Of a DNA stretch of 64,000 nt, positions 1-7,044 are shown in pieces. The notes under the pieces are model-generated. The model did no database searches. It was not told the DNA's origin and worked only from the letters and a program-made list of their open reading frames with translations. This DNA comes from Pseudomonadota bacterium. GTDB taxonomy: Bacteria; Pseudomonadota; Gammaproteobacteria; Burkholderiales; Burkholderiaceae_B. Each line of letters starts with the position of its first letter. Position 1 is the stretch's first letter. Both the position numbers and the translations under genes were made by a program. The stretch spans positions 7,504-71,503 of the forward strand of contig JAEWHK010000077.1 in the NCBI GenBank assembly GCA_023387815.1. The letters run 5' to 3'.

Positions 1-774
1 GGCGATGTCTTCTGGCGTGCACACTTGCAGCCCGGCCATGACCAGATCGAAAAAAACGTAGACACCTGCACGCACTTCAGTAACGCCATCCAGCGACTGT
101 GCAAAATGCGCAGTGGGTGTGCTGCCCACACTGACTGTCGGTGCATCGAATCCCGCCGCACGCAGACGTTGAGCAGCAGTTACCGCGCCGCGTCTTTCCT
201 GTTCTGCCATCGCCACAATCGAGTTGGTATCTTTGCAGTTATAAGACTCGCCGGCATGCGTCATGACCCCTGCCAGCCAGGCGCCGGTTCCATCAGCGTT
301 GCTCGGACGCAGATGCCCGGCAACGTTCAACAGTTCATCAGATTCGGGAACAATGCCGGATCGATGCCCGTCTGTATCGATTTCCAGCAGGACCGGCAAG
401 GACAATTTTTTATCATCGCAAAACGTTGCCAGCGCTGCTGCCGTTTCGGCATTATCCAATATCACCGTCATGTTCGCACCCCGGCTGATCAGGCTGGCTA
501 CGTGTGCAAATTTGTTGGCTGCAATACCCACGGCATACAGAATGTCCGTCCAGCCGTGCTCCAGAAAATACTCCGCTTCTTTTAAGGTGGACACCGTAAT
601 CGGCCCACCCGGCTCAGTGACATAGCGCGCAACGTCGGCTGATTTACAGGTCTTCAAATGCGGTCGAAAGACGATATCGAAAGGCTTGAGTTGCTCGCGC
701 AATCGATTAATATTGTTTTCCATTTTGCTGCGATCAAGGACAAGCGCCGGCGTTTCGAGTTCGTTCAATTGCAT
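1..774 (-). CDS. DSD1-family PLP-dependent enzyme (D-threonine aldolase / D-serine dehydratase-like), 3' end outside window
   Basis: The first 258 codons are visible; the gene runs off the left edge of the window. The reading opens MQLNELETPALVLDRSKM and continues with RPHLKTCKS, the alanine-racemase-type fold-III PLP motif RPHxKTxK whose first lysine carries the cofactor in D-threonine aldolases and DSD1-type D-serine dehydratases. The metal-binding C-terminal residues that would separate the two activities lie outside the window. The ATG at 774 is preceded by an AGGA at good spacing. The predicted reaction is cytoplasmic turnover of D-hydroxy amino acids. The family assignment is firm from the visible part; the substrate is unknown. 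Confidence 0.85.
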   Translation of the reverse strand, partial: MQLNELETPALVLDRSKMENNINRLREQLKPFDIVFRPHLKTCKSADVARYVTEPGGPITVSTLKEAEYFLEHGWTDILYAVGIAANKFAHVASLISRGANMTVILDNAETAAALATFCDDKKLSLPVLLEIDTDGHRSGIVPESDELLNVAGHLRPSNADGTGAWLAGVMTHAGESYNCKDTNSIVAMAEQERRGAVTAAQRLRAAGFDAPTVSVGSTPTAHFAQSLDGVTEVRAGVYVFFDLVMAGLQVCTPEDIA

Positions 775-953
775 TTTGATATCCTGGGTTGTTTGCGAGC
801 ACAATAGCATTCCAGATTATATCGTGCACACAGCCAATAAAGCGGCGCTATACTAACAGGCAACGTTGTCTGGCCGTTCTGGTGCCGCCCTGTCTGCAAA
901 GCGCCAGTTCACGTGGCGGATCTCACACCAATAGAAAAAATTAAAAGAGTCAT

Positions 954-1637
954 ATGCGCAACTTCGATTTTACTTCCTGGCACGGAATTCTTACGACAAT
1001 CCTCGGACTGACGTTATTCACTCTGATGGGTGTCGGTGTGCGTGTCCTCATGATGCAGCTCATTCAGCAGCGGCGTGAACGCATGAACCGTCAGATCAAT
1101 GAACGCCTCCGAACGCTGATTGCTGCCTACAAGGTGCTTGGCGGTTCGTTCACGGGTCGTCTGACCGTATCGCCTGCACACCTCAGAGACATGAAAGCAA
1201 CAGAAGAAGACGCTGCGTCAGAAGAGAGCCGGACAGGCGGATCTGAACGATCTCGACGCGTTCGTGATGCGGTGGAAGCGGCGCTTTCCGATATCATCCT
1301 TTTAGGCACAGAAGAACATGTCAGACTGGCCAGTCAGGCCGCAGTCGATATGGTTGCCGGTCGTCCGATACACACGGCAGAGCTGGTTGTATCCCTCAGA
1401 AACTTTATCCGAACAGCCCTGGATCTGGGCGACATACCTGCGGGAGTGAATATTCCGCTACAGGGACCAACGCGAGTGCAGGCTGGCGGCAGCCGAGGCA
1501 AAAGCGATGGCGGCGGCGCTGGCCGATCTGGTGGCGGAGGCGGCGGTGGTGGCGGCGGCGGTGGAATGGGCATGGGGGCCGGAATGGGTATGGGCCTTGG
1601 GCTCCGGCGCGAGACAGAAGATCCAAAACAGTTGTGA
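954..1637 (+). CDS. Membrane-anchored hypothetical protein with glycine-rich C-terminal tail
   Basis: The protein has 227 residues and I do not recognise a named family with a known function. One hydrophobic segment (about residues 11-36) is followed by a basic helix rich in Arg and Gln (about 37-60), a largely helical, charged middle part (60-165), and a low-complexity tail from about residue 180 with twelve consecutive glycines and Gly-Met repeats. It is probably an inner-membrane protein with its soluble part in the cytoplasm, since positive charges follow the membrane segment. The tail is written almost entirely in GGN codons and could vary in length by slippage. The ATG has a modest GAG-type ribosome site. 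It lies between the divergent PLP enzyme and the amidohydrolase gene. Confidence 0.7.
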   Translation: MRNFDFTSWHGILTTILGLTLFTLMGVGVRVLMMQLIQQRRERMNRQINERLRTLIAAYKVLGGSFTGRLTVSPAHLRDMKATEEDAASEESRTGGSERSRRVRDAVEAALSDIILLGTEEHVRLASQAAVDMVAGRPIHTAELVVSLRNFIRTALDLGDIPAGVNIPLQGPTRVQAGGSRGKSDGGGAGRSGGGGGGGGGGGGMGMGAGMGMGLGLRRETEDPKQL

Positions 1638-1659
1638 TATCACAGTCGTGTTCACGACA

Positions 1660-1689
1660 TTGGACAGCCGCTGCGCGACTTGCTACTAT
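1660..1689 (+). promoter_or_regulatory. Probable sigma-70 promoter of the amidohydrolase gene
   Basis: TTGGAC (1660-1665) and TACTAT (1684-1689) are separated by 18 nt, and a TGC directly before the -10 gives an extended -10. The expected start is about 30 nt before the ATG at 1727. It lies just after the stop of the upstream gene, so the amidohydrolase and the MFS gene may form their own unit. Confidence 0.45.
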
Positions 1690-1726
1690 GATTTGCATTG
1701 TTGATTCAAACAGTGGATGAAAAAAG

Positions 1727-2590
1727 ATGCAGCTTTGCCTCCCTCCTTTGCAGGATATCACGCCTCCCGCCTTTACGATTCCACCGCTTGCGTGCGATAC
1801 CCATGCCCATGTTGTGGCCGACGACGAGCAGAAGTATCCCTTCGTCGGCAACCGAAGCTACACGCCACCGGCAGCGCCCGAAGAAAAATATCTGAATATG
1901 CTCGAAAGCACTGGCATGCAGCGCGGTGTACTGGTTCAGATCAGCGTGTATGGTGATGACAATCGCTATATGCTTGAAGTACTCAGGCGACATCCAGACA
2001 AGCTGCGTGGCGTTGCTGTGGTTCGGGAAACTGTCACAGACCAGCAACTTCGCGAGATGCACGAAGCTGGCGTTCGCGGATTGCGACTGAACGTTCTGTT
2101 TGGCGGCGGCACGGGTTTTGATGCCATGGAAAAGCTGGCTCGTCAGATTGCCGATTTCGGATGGCATATGCAATTTTTGCTTGACGCGCGGCAGTTGCCT
2201 GAACTACTGCCCAGAATGAAAAAACTGCCTGTTCCAGGGGTCATTGATCATATGGGCCATATGCCTGTGTCGGAAGGTATTAATCATCCGGGTTTCCGGG
2301 CCATGCAGGAACTGATCGAAAATCACGGATGGTGGGTAAAGCTGTCAGGCGCTTATCGTATCAGCGAAGATTTTCCCGAGTTTGCTGATGTCGTACCGTG
2401 GGCCCAGGCACTGATCAATACAAATGAAAATCGCATGCTCTGGGGTAGCGACTGGCCGCATGTCTCCATTCCCAGAATGCCTGACACCGGTCTGCTTCTT
2501 GCCCAACTGGAGAAATGGGCACCGCAAGCCAGCCAAAGACAGAAGATTCTGGTTGACAATCCGGCAGCGCTTTACGATTTCACGACCTGA
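1727..2590 (+). CDS. Amidohydrolase-2 family hydrolase (2-pyrone-4,6-dicarboxylate lactonase-like)
   Basis: The 287-residue protein is a TIM-barrel amidohydrolase. Visible motifs are CDTHAHV at residues 23-29 (strand-1 HxH), DHMGHMP in the middle and LWGSDWPH near the C-terminus (strand-8 Asp). This combination is typical of the LigI/PDC-hydrolase branch of COG3618, which hydrolyses lactones or small amides of carboxylic acids in the cytoplasm. The start at 1727 keeps the usual short N-terminal arm; the overlapping ATG at 1717 is in another frame. The MFS carrier gene begins 91 bp downstream on the same strand, suggesting that uptake of an organic acid is linked to its hydrolysis. The substrate cannot be told from the sequence. 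Confidence 0.85.
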   Translation: MQLCLPPLQDITPPAFTIPPLACDTHAHVVADDEQKYPFVGNRSYTPPAAPEEKYLNMLESTGMQRGVLVQISVYGDDNRYMLEVLRRHPDKLRGVAVVRETVTDQQLREMHEAGVRGLRLNVLFGGGTGFDAMEKLARQIADFGWHMQFLLDARQLPELLPRMKKLPVPGVIDHMGHMPVSEGINHPGFRAMQELIENHGWWVKLSGAYRISEDFPEFADVVPWAQALINTNENRMLWGSDWPHVSIPRMPDTGLLLAQLEKWAPQASQRQKILVDNPAALYDFTT

Positions 2591-2681
2591 GCGCGCAACT
2601 ACCTGAATGCGTAATCAGAGTCTGACTATGATTTCCATATGGGTCGGGATTGAATAGATATAGTTATAAGGGAGACGCGAG

Positions 2682-3905
2682 ATGAACTGGTACAAGCAAC
2701 TGAACCGGACTGAAAAGAATACGTTTATCGCCGCTTTTGGCGGGTGGGCCACCGATGCATTCGACTTTATGGTGTTCACATTTGTCATCACCGCAATTAT
2801 CCAGCTATGGGGCATCAGTAACGCCGAAGCCGGATTGCTGGGCACAATCACCTTGCTCTTCTCCGCCATTGGTGGCTGGGGCGCGGGCATACTGGCCGAC
2901 CGCTATGGTCGCGTCCGTATTCTGCAGATCACCATTCTGTGGTTTTCGATATGTACGGTGTTGATCGGTTTCGCGCAAAACTTCGAGCAGTTTTTCGTTC
3001 TGCGCGCACTTCAGGGCCTGGGATTCGGAGGTGAATGGGCCGTCGGATCCGTGCTGATGGGTGAGATTATTCGTGCCGAACACCGGGGTAAAGCAGTGGG
3101 CACGGTTCAGAGTGGCTGGGCCATTGGCTGGGGCGTTGCCGCCCTGCTCTACACCATTATGTTCTCGATTCTGCCAGTAGAAATTGCATGGCGCAGTCTT
3201 TTCTGGGTTGGCGTGATTCCTGCCCTGCTGGTGCTCTTCATCCGACGTCATGTTCCTGAGCCGGAAATCTTCAAGGAAAAAGTGCTGCAGCAAAAGAATG
3301 TATCCAGCATGTGGGGCATTTTCGCGCCAGGCGTATTGAAAACCACCCTTTTGACTGCGCTTCTGTGCACCGGCGTCCAGGGCGGTTATTATGCGATTAC
3401 GACATGGCTGCCCACGTTTCTGAAGACCGAAAGACATCTCTCGGTCATGGGCACCGGCAGTTATCTTCTGGTCATTATCGCCGGATCGTTCTGCGGTTAT
3501 ATCACTGGCGCTTATTTTGCCGACAAATTCGGGCGCAAGGCCAATCTGATACTGTTTTCTTTACTGTCCGGCCTGTGCATCTATTTATATACGGAATTGC
3601 TACTGACCAACACGCAGATGCTGATTCTGGGTTTCCCCCTGGGTTTTGCGGCCTCCGGTATTTTCGGCGGTGTCGGCGCGTATCTCACGGAGCTTTTCCC
3701 GTCTGCGATTCGTGCCAACGGACAGGGATTTGCCTATAACTTTGGTCGTGGCATTGGCGCGCTGTTTCCGGGACTGGTGGGCTATTTGAGTCAATCCATG
3801 GGGCTTGCCGGCGCCATTGCCGCGTTTGCAACAGGCGCCTACGCGCTTGTGCTGGTCACCACATTCCTTCTGCCTGAGACCAAAGGCAAAGAACTGACAG
3901 ACTGA
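2682..3905 (+). CDS. MFS transporter, sialate/aromatic-acid proton symporter type
   Basis: The 407-residue protein has the twelve membrane segments of the major facilitator superfamily. The first helix carries GGWATDAFDFMV, the acidic signature of the SHS/AAHS symporters (NanT, PcaK relatives), and the loop after helix 2 carries GILADRYGRVR, the MFS motif A. A second motif-A-like stretch (YFADKFGRKA) lies in the C-terminal half, and PETKGKEL closes the protein as in sugar and organic-acid carriers. A GGGAG ribosome site precedes the ATG. Location beside the amidohydrolase suggests proton-coupled uptake of that enzyme's substrate or a precursor. The exact substrate is not assignable. Confidence 0.88.
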   Translation: MNWYKQLNRTEKNTFIAAFGGWATDAFDFMVFTFVITAIIQLWGISNAEAGLLGTITLLFSAIGGWGAGILADRYGRVRILQITILWFSICTVLIGFAQNFEQFFVLRALQGLGFGGEWAVGSVLMGEIIRAEHRGKAVGTVQSGWAIGWGVAALLYTIMFSILPVEIAWRSLFWVGVIPALLVLFIRRHVPEPEIFKEKVLQQKNVSSMWGIFAPGVLKTTLLTALLCTGVQGGYYAITTWLPTFLKTERHLSVMGTGSYLLVIIAGSFCGYITGAYFADKFGRKANLILFSLLSGLCIYLYTELLLTNTQMLILGFPLGFAASGIFGGVGAYLTELFPSAIRANGQGFAYNFGRGIGALFPGLVGYLSQSMGLAGAIAAFATGAYALVLVTTFLLPETKGKELTD

Positions 3906-4367
3906 GAAGGCGGGCAAAAAATCACAAATGTATGGGTCGTACACGCCATAAATGTATCGAAAACACAACAGATTTTCAGGGAAAATCACAATTGAGTGTA
4001 TAATAAACAACGTGCAAGACCCTATAAGAACATAAATCTCACGCCCGGATTGTTGTTATTTCAGCAACATCGCACTCAGGCGCATCCATTGCCGTTGGTA
4101 TGACCTTGTGAACCATACCCGTCATACGGTTAATTTCCTCACTTGATGGCGCCGGAAGCATCGTTTTCCGCATTTATCCATCGTGTCACACTGCTGCGCC
4201 AGTCAGGCAAGAGTTGGCATTGCAGCTTCAGCTCTCTGCGAAAGCGCCTGGCATCCGCATTTGCAAATACCGGCACCCTGCCGTGGTTCGTGTATTCGCG
4301 CTCAATTGTTGCGTCTCAAGCCATTGCATCCTGCCGTTGATTATTAATCTTTACAGGAGAACACTAT
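3906..4367 (+). other. 462-bp gap before infA: candidate -10 box and long leader
   Basis: No convincing gene lies here. A perfect TATAAT is at 3999-4004 with only a weak -35 in front of it. If used, infA would have a leader of roughly 355 nt. A short inverted repeat (TGTTG/CAACA near 4050-4070) is the only folding signal I noticed. The short reading frame inside the gap has no ribosome site and no recognisable product. Confidence 0.35.
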
Positions 4368-4631
4368 ATGGCAAAAGAAGAACTACTTGAAATGAGTGGC
4401 TCTGTCACCGAAGTACTGCCTGATTCCCGCTTCCGCGTTACGCTGGACAATGGGCACCCTATCATCGCCTATACCGGCGGCAAGATGCGCAAGCACCATA
4501 TCCGTATTCTGGCTGGCGATAAAGTTACCCTGGAAATGTCCCCTTATGATTTGAGCAAAGGTCGCATTACCTTCCGTCATATTGCTGGTCGTGCGCCTAC
4601 AGGCCCCAGCCACCCACGCCGTCGAAACTAA
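4368..4631 (+). CDS. infA: Translation initiation factor IF-1
   Basis: The 87-residue protein is a single OB-fold (S1-like) domain. It shows the IF-1 core: GSVTEVLPDSRFRVTLDNG, then GKMRKHHIRI and the end YDLSKGRITFRH. IF-1 binds the ribosomal A site of the 30S subunit and assists IF-2 and IF-3 during initiation. It carries a basic, proline-rich extension (PTGPSHPRRR) beyond the usual 72 residues, as in the second infA of many Burkholderiales, which often keep one copy in the ribosomal protein cluster and another elsewhere. An AGGAGA ribosome site precedes the ATG. A hairpin and tRNA-Thr follow. The gene stands alone with a long leader. Confidence 0.95.
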   Translation: MAKEELLEMSGSVTEVLPDSRFRVTLDNGHPIIAYTGGKMRKHHIRILAGDKVTLEMSPYDLSKGRITFRHIAGRAPTGPSHPRRRN

Positions 4632-4642
4632 AAAATTCTTAA

Positions 4643-4666
4643 CCTGCCTTCCATAGGGAAGGCGGG
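4643..4666 (+). terminator. Hairpin after infA, no U-tract
   Basis: A 10-bp stem (CCTGCCTTCC / GGAAGGCGGG with one G-T pair) and an ATAG loop lie 11 nt after the infA stop. There is no run of T after it, so it may protect the 3' end or act only as a weak terminator. Confidence 0.4.
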
Positions 4667-4730
4667 TGCGCTGGCTTGCGGCCAAAAATTGAACGGAATG
4701 ATTCGCCCAGGCCAGCACCAAAAAATTTTA

Positions 4731-4739
4731 TGTTAGAAT
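4731..4739 (+). promoter_or_regulatory. Extended -10 of tRNA-Thr
   Basis: TGT directly followed by TAGAAT (4734-4739) forms an extended -10 about 19 nt before the first base of the tRNA. No good -35 is visible at 17 nt, which is common for extended -10 promoters. Confidence 0.4.
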
Positions 4740-4757
4740 TCCCGTCTTCCTGAGACT

Positions 4758-4833
4758 GCCGATATAGCTCAGTTGGTAGAGCAGCGCATTCGTAATGCGA
4801 AGGTCGGAGGTTCGACTCCTCTTATCGGCACCA
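4758..4833 (+). tRNA. tRNA-Thr(CGT)
   Basis: The 76-nt gene folds as a standard cloverleaf. The acceptor GCCGATA (4758-4764) pairs with TATCGGC (4823-4829), the D arm is TAGCTCAGTTGGTAGAGCA, the anticodon CGT is at 4791-4793, the T arm has GGTTCGACTCC, the discriminator base is A, and CCA is encoded (4831-4833). It reads ACG threonine codons. Confidence 0.95.
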
Positions 4834-5138
4834 ACAGACTGAAATCCTTTGATTGTCTATTTTCAATAACTATAAAAATCAAAGTATTAGGTGAAACATA
4901 CAAATTCGATTGATGCTCTATCTGCAGCATATTTCTTAAAAACTCCCCAAGAATCGCACTGGCAATTCCCCAAAAAACGGCAGGCATCCGAAAACAGACC
5001 ATGATCTTGAGGTCCAGGTGTGAGTACCGCGTCTGCTTCCAAGAAAATAGGACTCATTGAACGTCCCGATCTGATCTGACAGATGTCCTCTCGCGTGACA
5101 CCCGTCAGACCAGCTCAAATCTGAACATCGGATGTCGT
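4834..5138. other. AT-rich 305-bp stretch behind tRNA-Thr without a gene
   Basis: I see no gene, no repeat of the tRNA 3' end and no integrase remnant. The stretch is richer in A+T than its surroundings and lies between the tRNA and a small RHH-type gene. Confidence 0.4.
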
Positions 5139-5360
5139 TCACTGACTTTGGGTTTGCCGATAGGTGTCTACGAGCAACTGCATCGTTGCCGGCCTGCTCA
5201 GGCCACGTTCCTTTGCGATAGCGTCAAATTCATTTGCCAGTTCGGTTTTCAGCCGAAACGAAAACTGCTTAAGAACGCCCGCCGCAAGCAATCGCTTTAC
5301 CGATTCCGCCGCAGTTTTGGCTCTTAATTTCCGACTGTGCTCTGTGTTGCTGTTTGCCAT
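5139..5360 (-). CDS. Small ribbon-helix-helix-like protein (unrecognised)
   Basis: The protein has 73 residues if started at the ATG at 5360, which has AGGAG six bases upstream; a longer in-frame extension to 5471 has no such site. The C-terminal half (FSFRLKTELANEFDAIAKERGLS, then a second helix) has the strand-helix-helix pattern of CopG/Arc-type DNA-binding proteins. The N-terminal 25 residues are basic and helical. Such proteins act as antitoxins, plasmid copy regulators or small repressors. No toxin partner is visible on either side. The gene stands alone in an AT-rich pocket next to tRNA-Thr. Confidence 0.6.
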   Translation of the reverse strand: MANSNTEHSRKLRAKTAAESVKRLLAAGVLKQFSFRLKTELANEFDAIAKERGLSRPATMQLLVDTYRQTQSQ

Positions 5361-5736
5361 TCTGTGCTCCTGGTCCGAGTTGACAATCTTAGTAACATTT
5401 AGTAAATTTAATTCTGAAGCCGGAGGAGTTGCACCTCCTCCGATTCCCTGAATAGTGGGCTGGTGCGGCAAACACTAACAGCCTGCCGATCAGGAAATGC
5501 GATCTGCTTCATCGCAACCTCCTTATCAGAAAAACCCCCGGCATGTCCGGGTTCGCATGGGCTGCTCGTCAGCCCATTGCGTTTTTATATGTTCGTCGTA
5601 ATTGCCCACTATGATGCAAATCAAGAAATAAAAAATAAGCCAATTATTCTTACTTATCTTGATGAATCAAAAGCGCTTAATCCTGCAGCGTATTCGCTAA
5701 GCCTTCTAAAGGCGAGCACAACATCCAACTTTTCCT
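5361..5736. other. 376-bp gap with two hairpins, no gene
   Basis: No gene is supported. At 5535-5552 CCGG/CCGG arms form a small hairpin, and at 5557-5577 an 8-bp stem follows (listed separately). There is no HicA-like coding stretch before the truncated hicB, although hicA normally precedes hicB. Confidence 0.4.
5557..5586 (+). terminator. Hairpin with short T-run
   Basis: ATGGGCTG and CAGCCCAT form an 8-bp perfect stem with a 5-nt loop, followed shortly by GTTTTT. It resembles an intrinsic terminator on the plus strand, but no plus-strand gene ends just upstream, so it may be a remnant. Confidence 0.35.
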
Positions 5737-6006
5737 ATGAAGTATCCATTTGTATTAACACCCGACGGGCCTGGATTTATGGTCACATTTCCGGATATTC
5801 CGGAAGCCATCAGTTACGGTAAAACAGAAGCTGAAGCCATTGATATGGCGCACGATTGCTTATTGACCGCGCTCGAATTTTATTTCGATGACAAGCGCCC
5901 CGTGCCTGCGCCCTCTACCGACCCTGCAAGCAAGTACACTGTCACTCTGCCTGAAAATATTACAGCTAGAATATTGGCAGATAAGCCCCAGGCTGATCTG
6001 ACTTAA
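5737..6006 (+). CDS. Orphan HicB-like antitoxin lacking its DNA-binding domain
   Basis: The protein has 89 residues. Its first 60 match the HicB partial RNase-H fold: an opening YPFVLTPDGPGFMVTFPDIP, then YGKTEAEAIDMAHDCLLTALEFYFDD. Full HicB proteins continue with a helix-turn-helix or RHH domain after a LPxxITAKVL-like stretch; here LPENITARIL is followed by only nine unrelated residues and the stop. The ribosome site is poor. No hicA toxin gene is visible upstream or downstream. It is probably a degraded remnant or an orphan that can no longer bind its operator, although the fold that binds the toxin could still be made. Confidence 0.7.
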   Translation: MKYPFVLTPDGPGFMVTFPDIPEAISYGKTEAEAIDMAHDCLLTALEFYFDDKRPVPAPSTDPASKYTVTLPENITARILADKPQADLT

Positions 6007-6045
6007 TATCCGCAACGCGCAAGCACAAAAGAAGGAGACAACAAC

Positions 6046-7044
6046 ATGCTGACCAATGAATTGATTCGGGTCGTTTCGAAACCCACCGGTATTCCCACGG
6101 CAGAAACTTTCAGGATCGAAAAAGCAGAGGTGCCGCCGCTAGGGCCGGGACAGATACGGGTGCGAAATGAATGGCTGTCTGTTGAGCCCGCCATGCGCGG
6201 GTGGCTGGCAGACGCCCAGAATTATGCCAGCGTTAAGGTTGGCGATGTCATGCGATCATTGTGCGTCGGTGTTGTAGAAGAATCGCTTGCCGAAGGCTAC
6301 CAGAAAGGTGAGCGCGTCATGGGCTGGTTTGGCTGGCAACACTACGCAGTGGTTAAGGCTGGCGCCGTGGTTCAGAAGATCACCGCAAGCGATTTGCCGG
6401 CTTCGCTCTATCTGGGTGTGCTGGGTTTGAATGGCGTAACTGCAGCAACCGCATTGGACAAGCTTGGGTCTCCTCAACCGGGGGACACCGTTGTGGTGTC
6501 AACGGCGGCGGGCGGCGTCGGTTCATGTGTTGGGCAATTGGCCAAAGCCATGGGATGTCGAACGGTGGGCCTGACAGGATCGGCGGATAAGGTCAGGGCA
6601 TGTCTGTATGACTTCAAATACGATCATGCCATCAATTACAAAACCGATAGTATTGACGAAGCCGTCAAGCGCATGTGCCCGGATGGGGTGAACGTTTACT
6701 TTGATAATACCGCCGGCAGTATTTCAGACGTGGTCATGCAGCATCTCGCGATAGGCGCACGTGTTGTTGTCTGTGGCACCGCCTCTATTGCCTCATGGGA
6801 TCCTCCACCCATGGGACCACGGGTCAATCGCATTTTGCTGACCCGACGAGCAAGAATGGAAGGATTCATTCTCTTCGATCATAAAGACACTTACCCAAAA
6901 TATGTCAGTCAGCTGGAAGGGTTGGTCAGATCCGGAGACATGAGCTATCGCGAAGAGATCAGCGATGGTCTGGCTTCCGCAATGGGAGCGATCGAAGAGT
7001 TGTATCAGGGAAAAAATCTTGGCAAACGTTTGATTCGGCTTTAG
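6046..7044 (+). CDS. NADP-dependent oxidoreductase, MDR family (CurA-type)
   Basis: The 332-residue protein is a zinc-free medium-chain reductase of the leukotriene-B4 12-hydroxydehydrogenase/CurA branch. The N-terminal GroES-like domain contains LSVEPAMRGW (about residues 44-53) and the Rossmann half contains VVSTAAGGVGS (about 150-160), the NADP-binding turn. YFDNTAG and PRVNRILLTRRARMEGF are typical of this branch. These enzymes reduce the double bond of enones such as curcumin-like compounds or alkenals. AAGGAG precedes the ATG. It starts 39 bp after the hicB remnant and its stop overlaps the convergent SoxB-like gene by 4 bp. The natural substrate is unknown. Confidence 0.88.
   Translation: MLTNELIRVVSKPTGIPTAETFRIEKAEVPPLGPGQIRVRNEWLSVEPAMRGWLADAQNYASVKVGDVMRSLCVGVVEESLAEGYQKGERVMGWFGWQHYAVVKAGAVVQKITASDLPASLYLGVLGLNGVTAATALDKLGSPQPGDTVVVSTAAGGVGSCVGQLAKAMGCRTVGLTGSADKVRACLYDFKYDHAINYKTDSIDEAVKRMCPDGVNVYFDNTAGSISDVVMQHLAIGARVVVCGTASIASWDPPPMGPRVNRILLTRRARMEGFILFDHKDTYPKYVSQLEGLVRSGDMSYREEISDGLASAMGAIEELYQGKNLGKRLIRL

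Noticed and set aside
25..625. Two overlapping plus-strand open frames at the left edge
   Set aside because: They are antisense to the D-threonine-aldolase-like gene, whose minus-strand translation has recognisable motifs.
1334..1573. Proline-rich minus-strand frame
   Set aside because: It is the reverse reading of the glycine-coding GGN repeats and has no ribosome site.
4143..4340. 65-codon frame before infA
   Set aside because: No ribosome site and no recognisable composition; more likely leader sequence.
4834..5138. Phage attachment duplicate of tRNA-Thr
   Set aside because: I looked for a second copy of the tRNA 3' end and found none up to the next gene.
5463..5822. A hicA toxin gene before hicB
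   Set aside because: The frame present there has none of the HicA motifs (GSHHxF, double-stranded-RNA-binding fold) and overlaps hicB out of frame.
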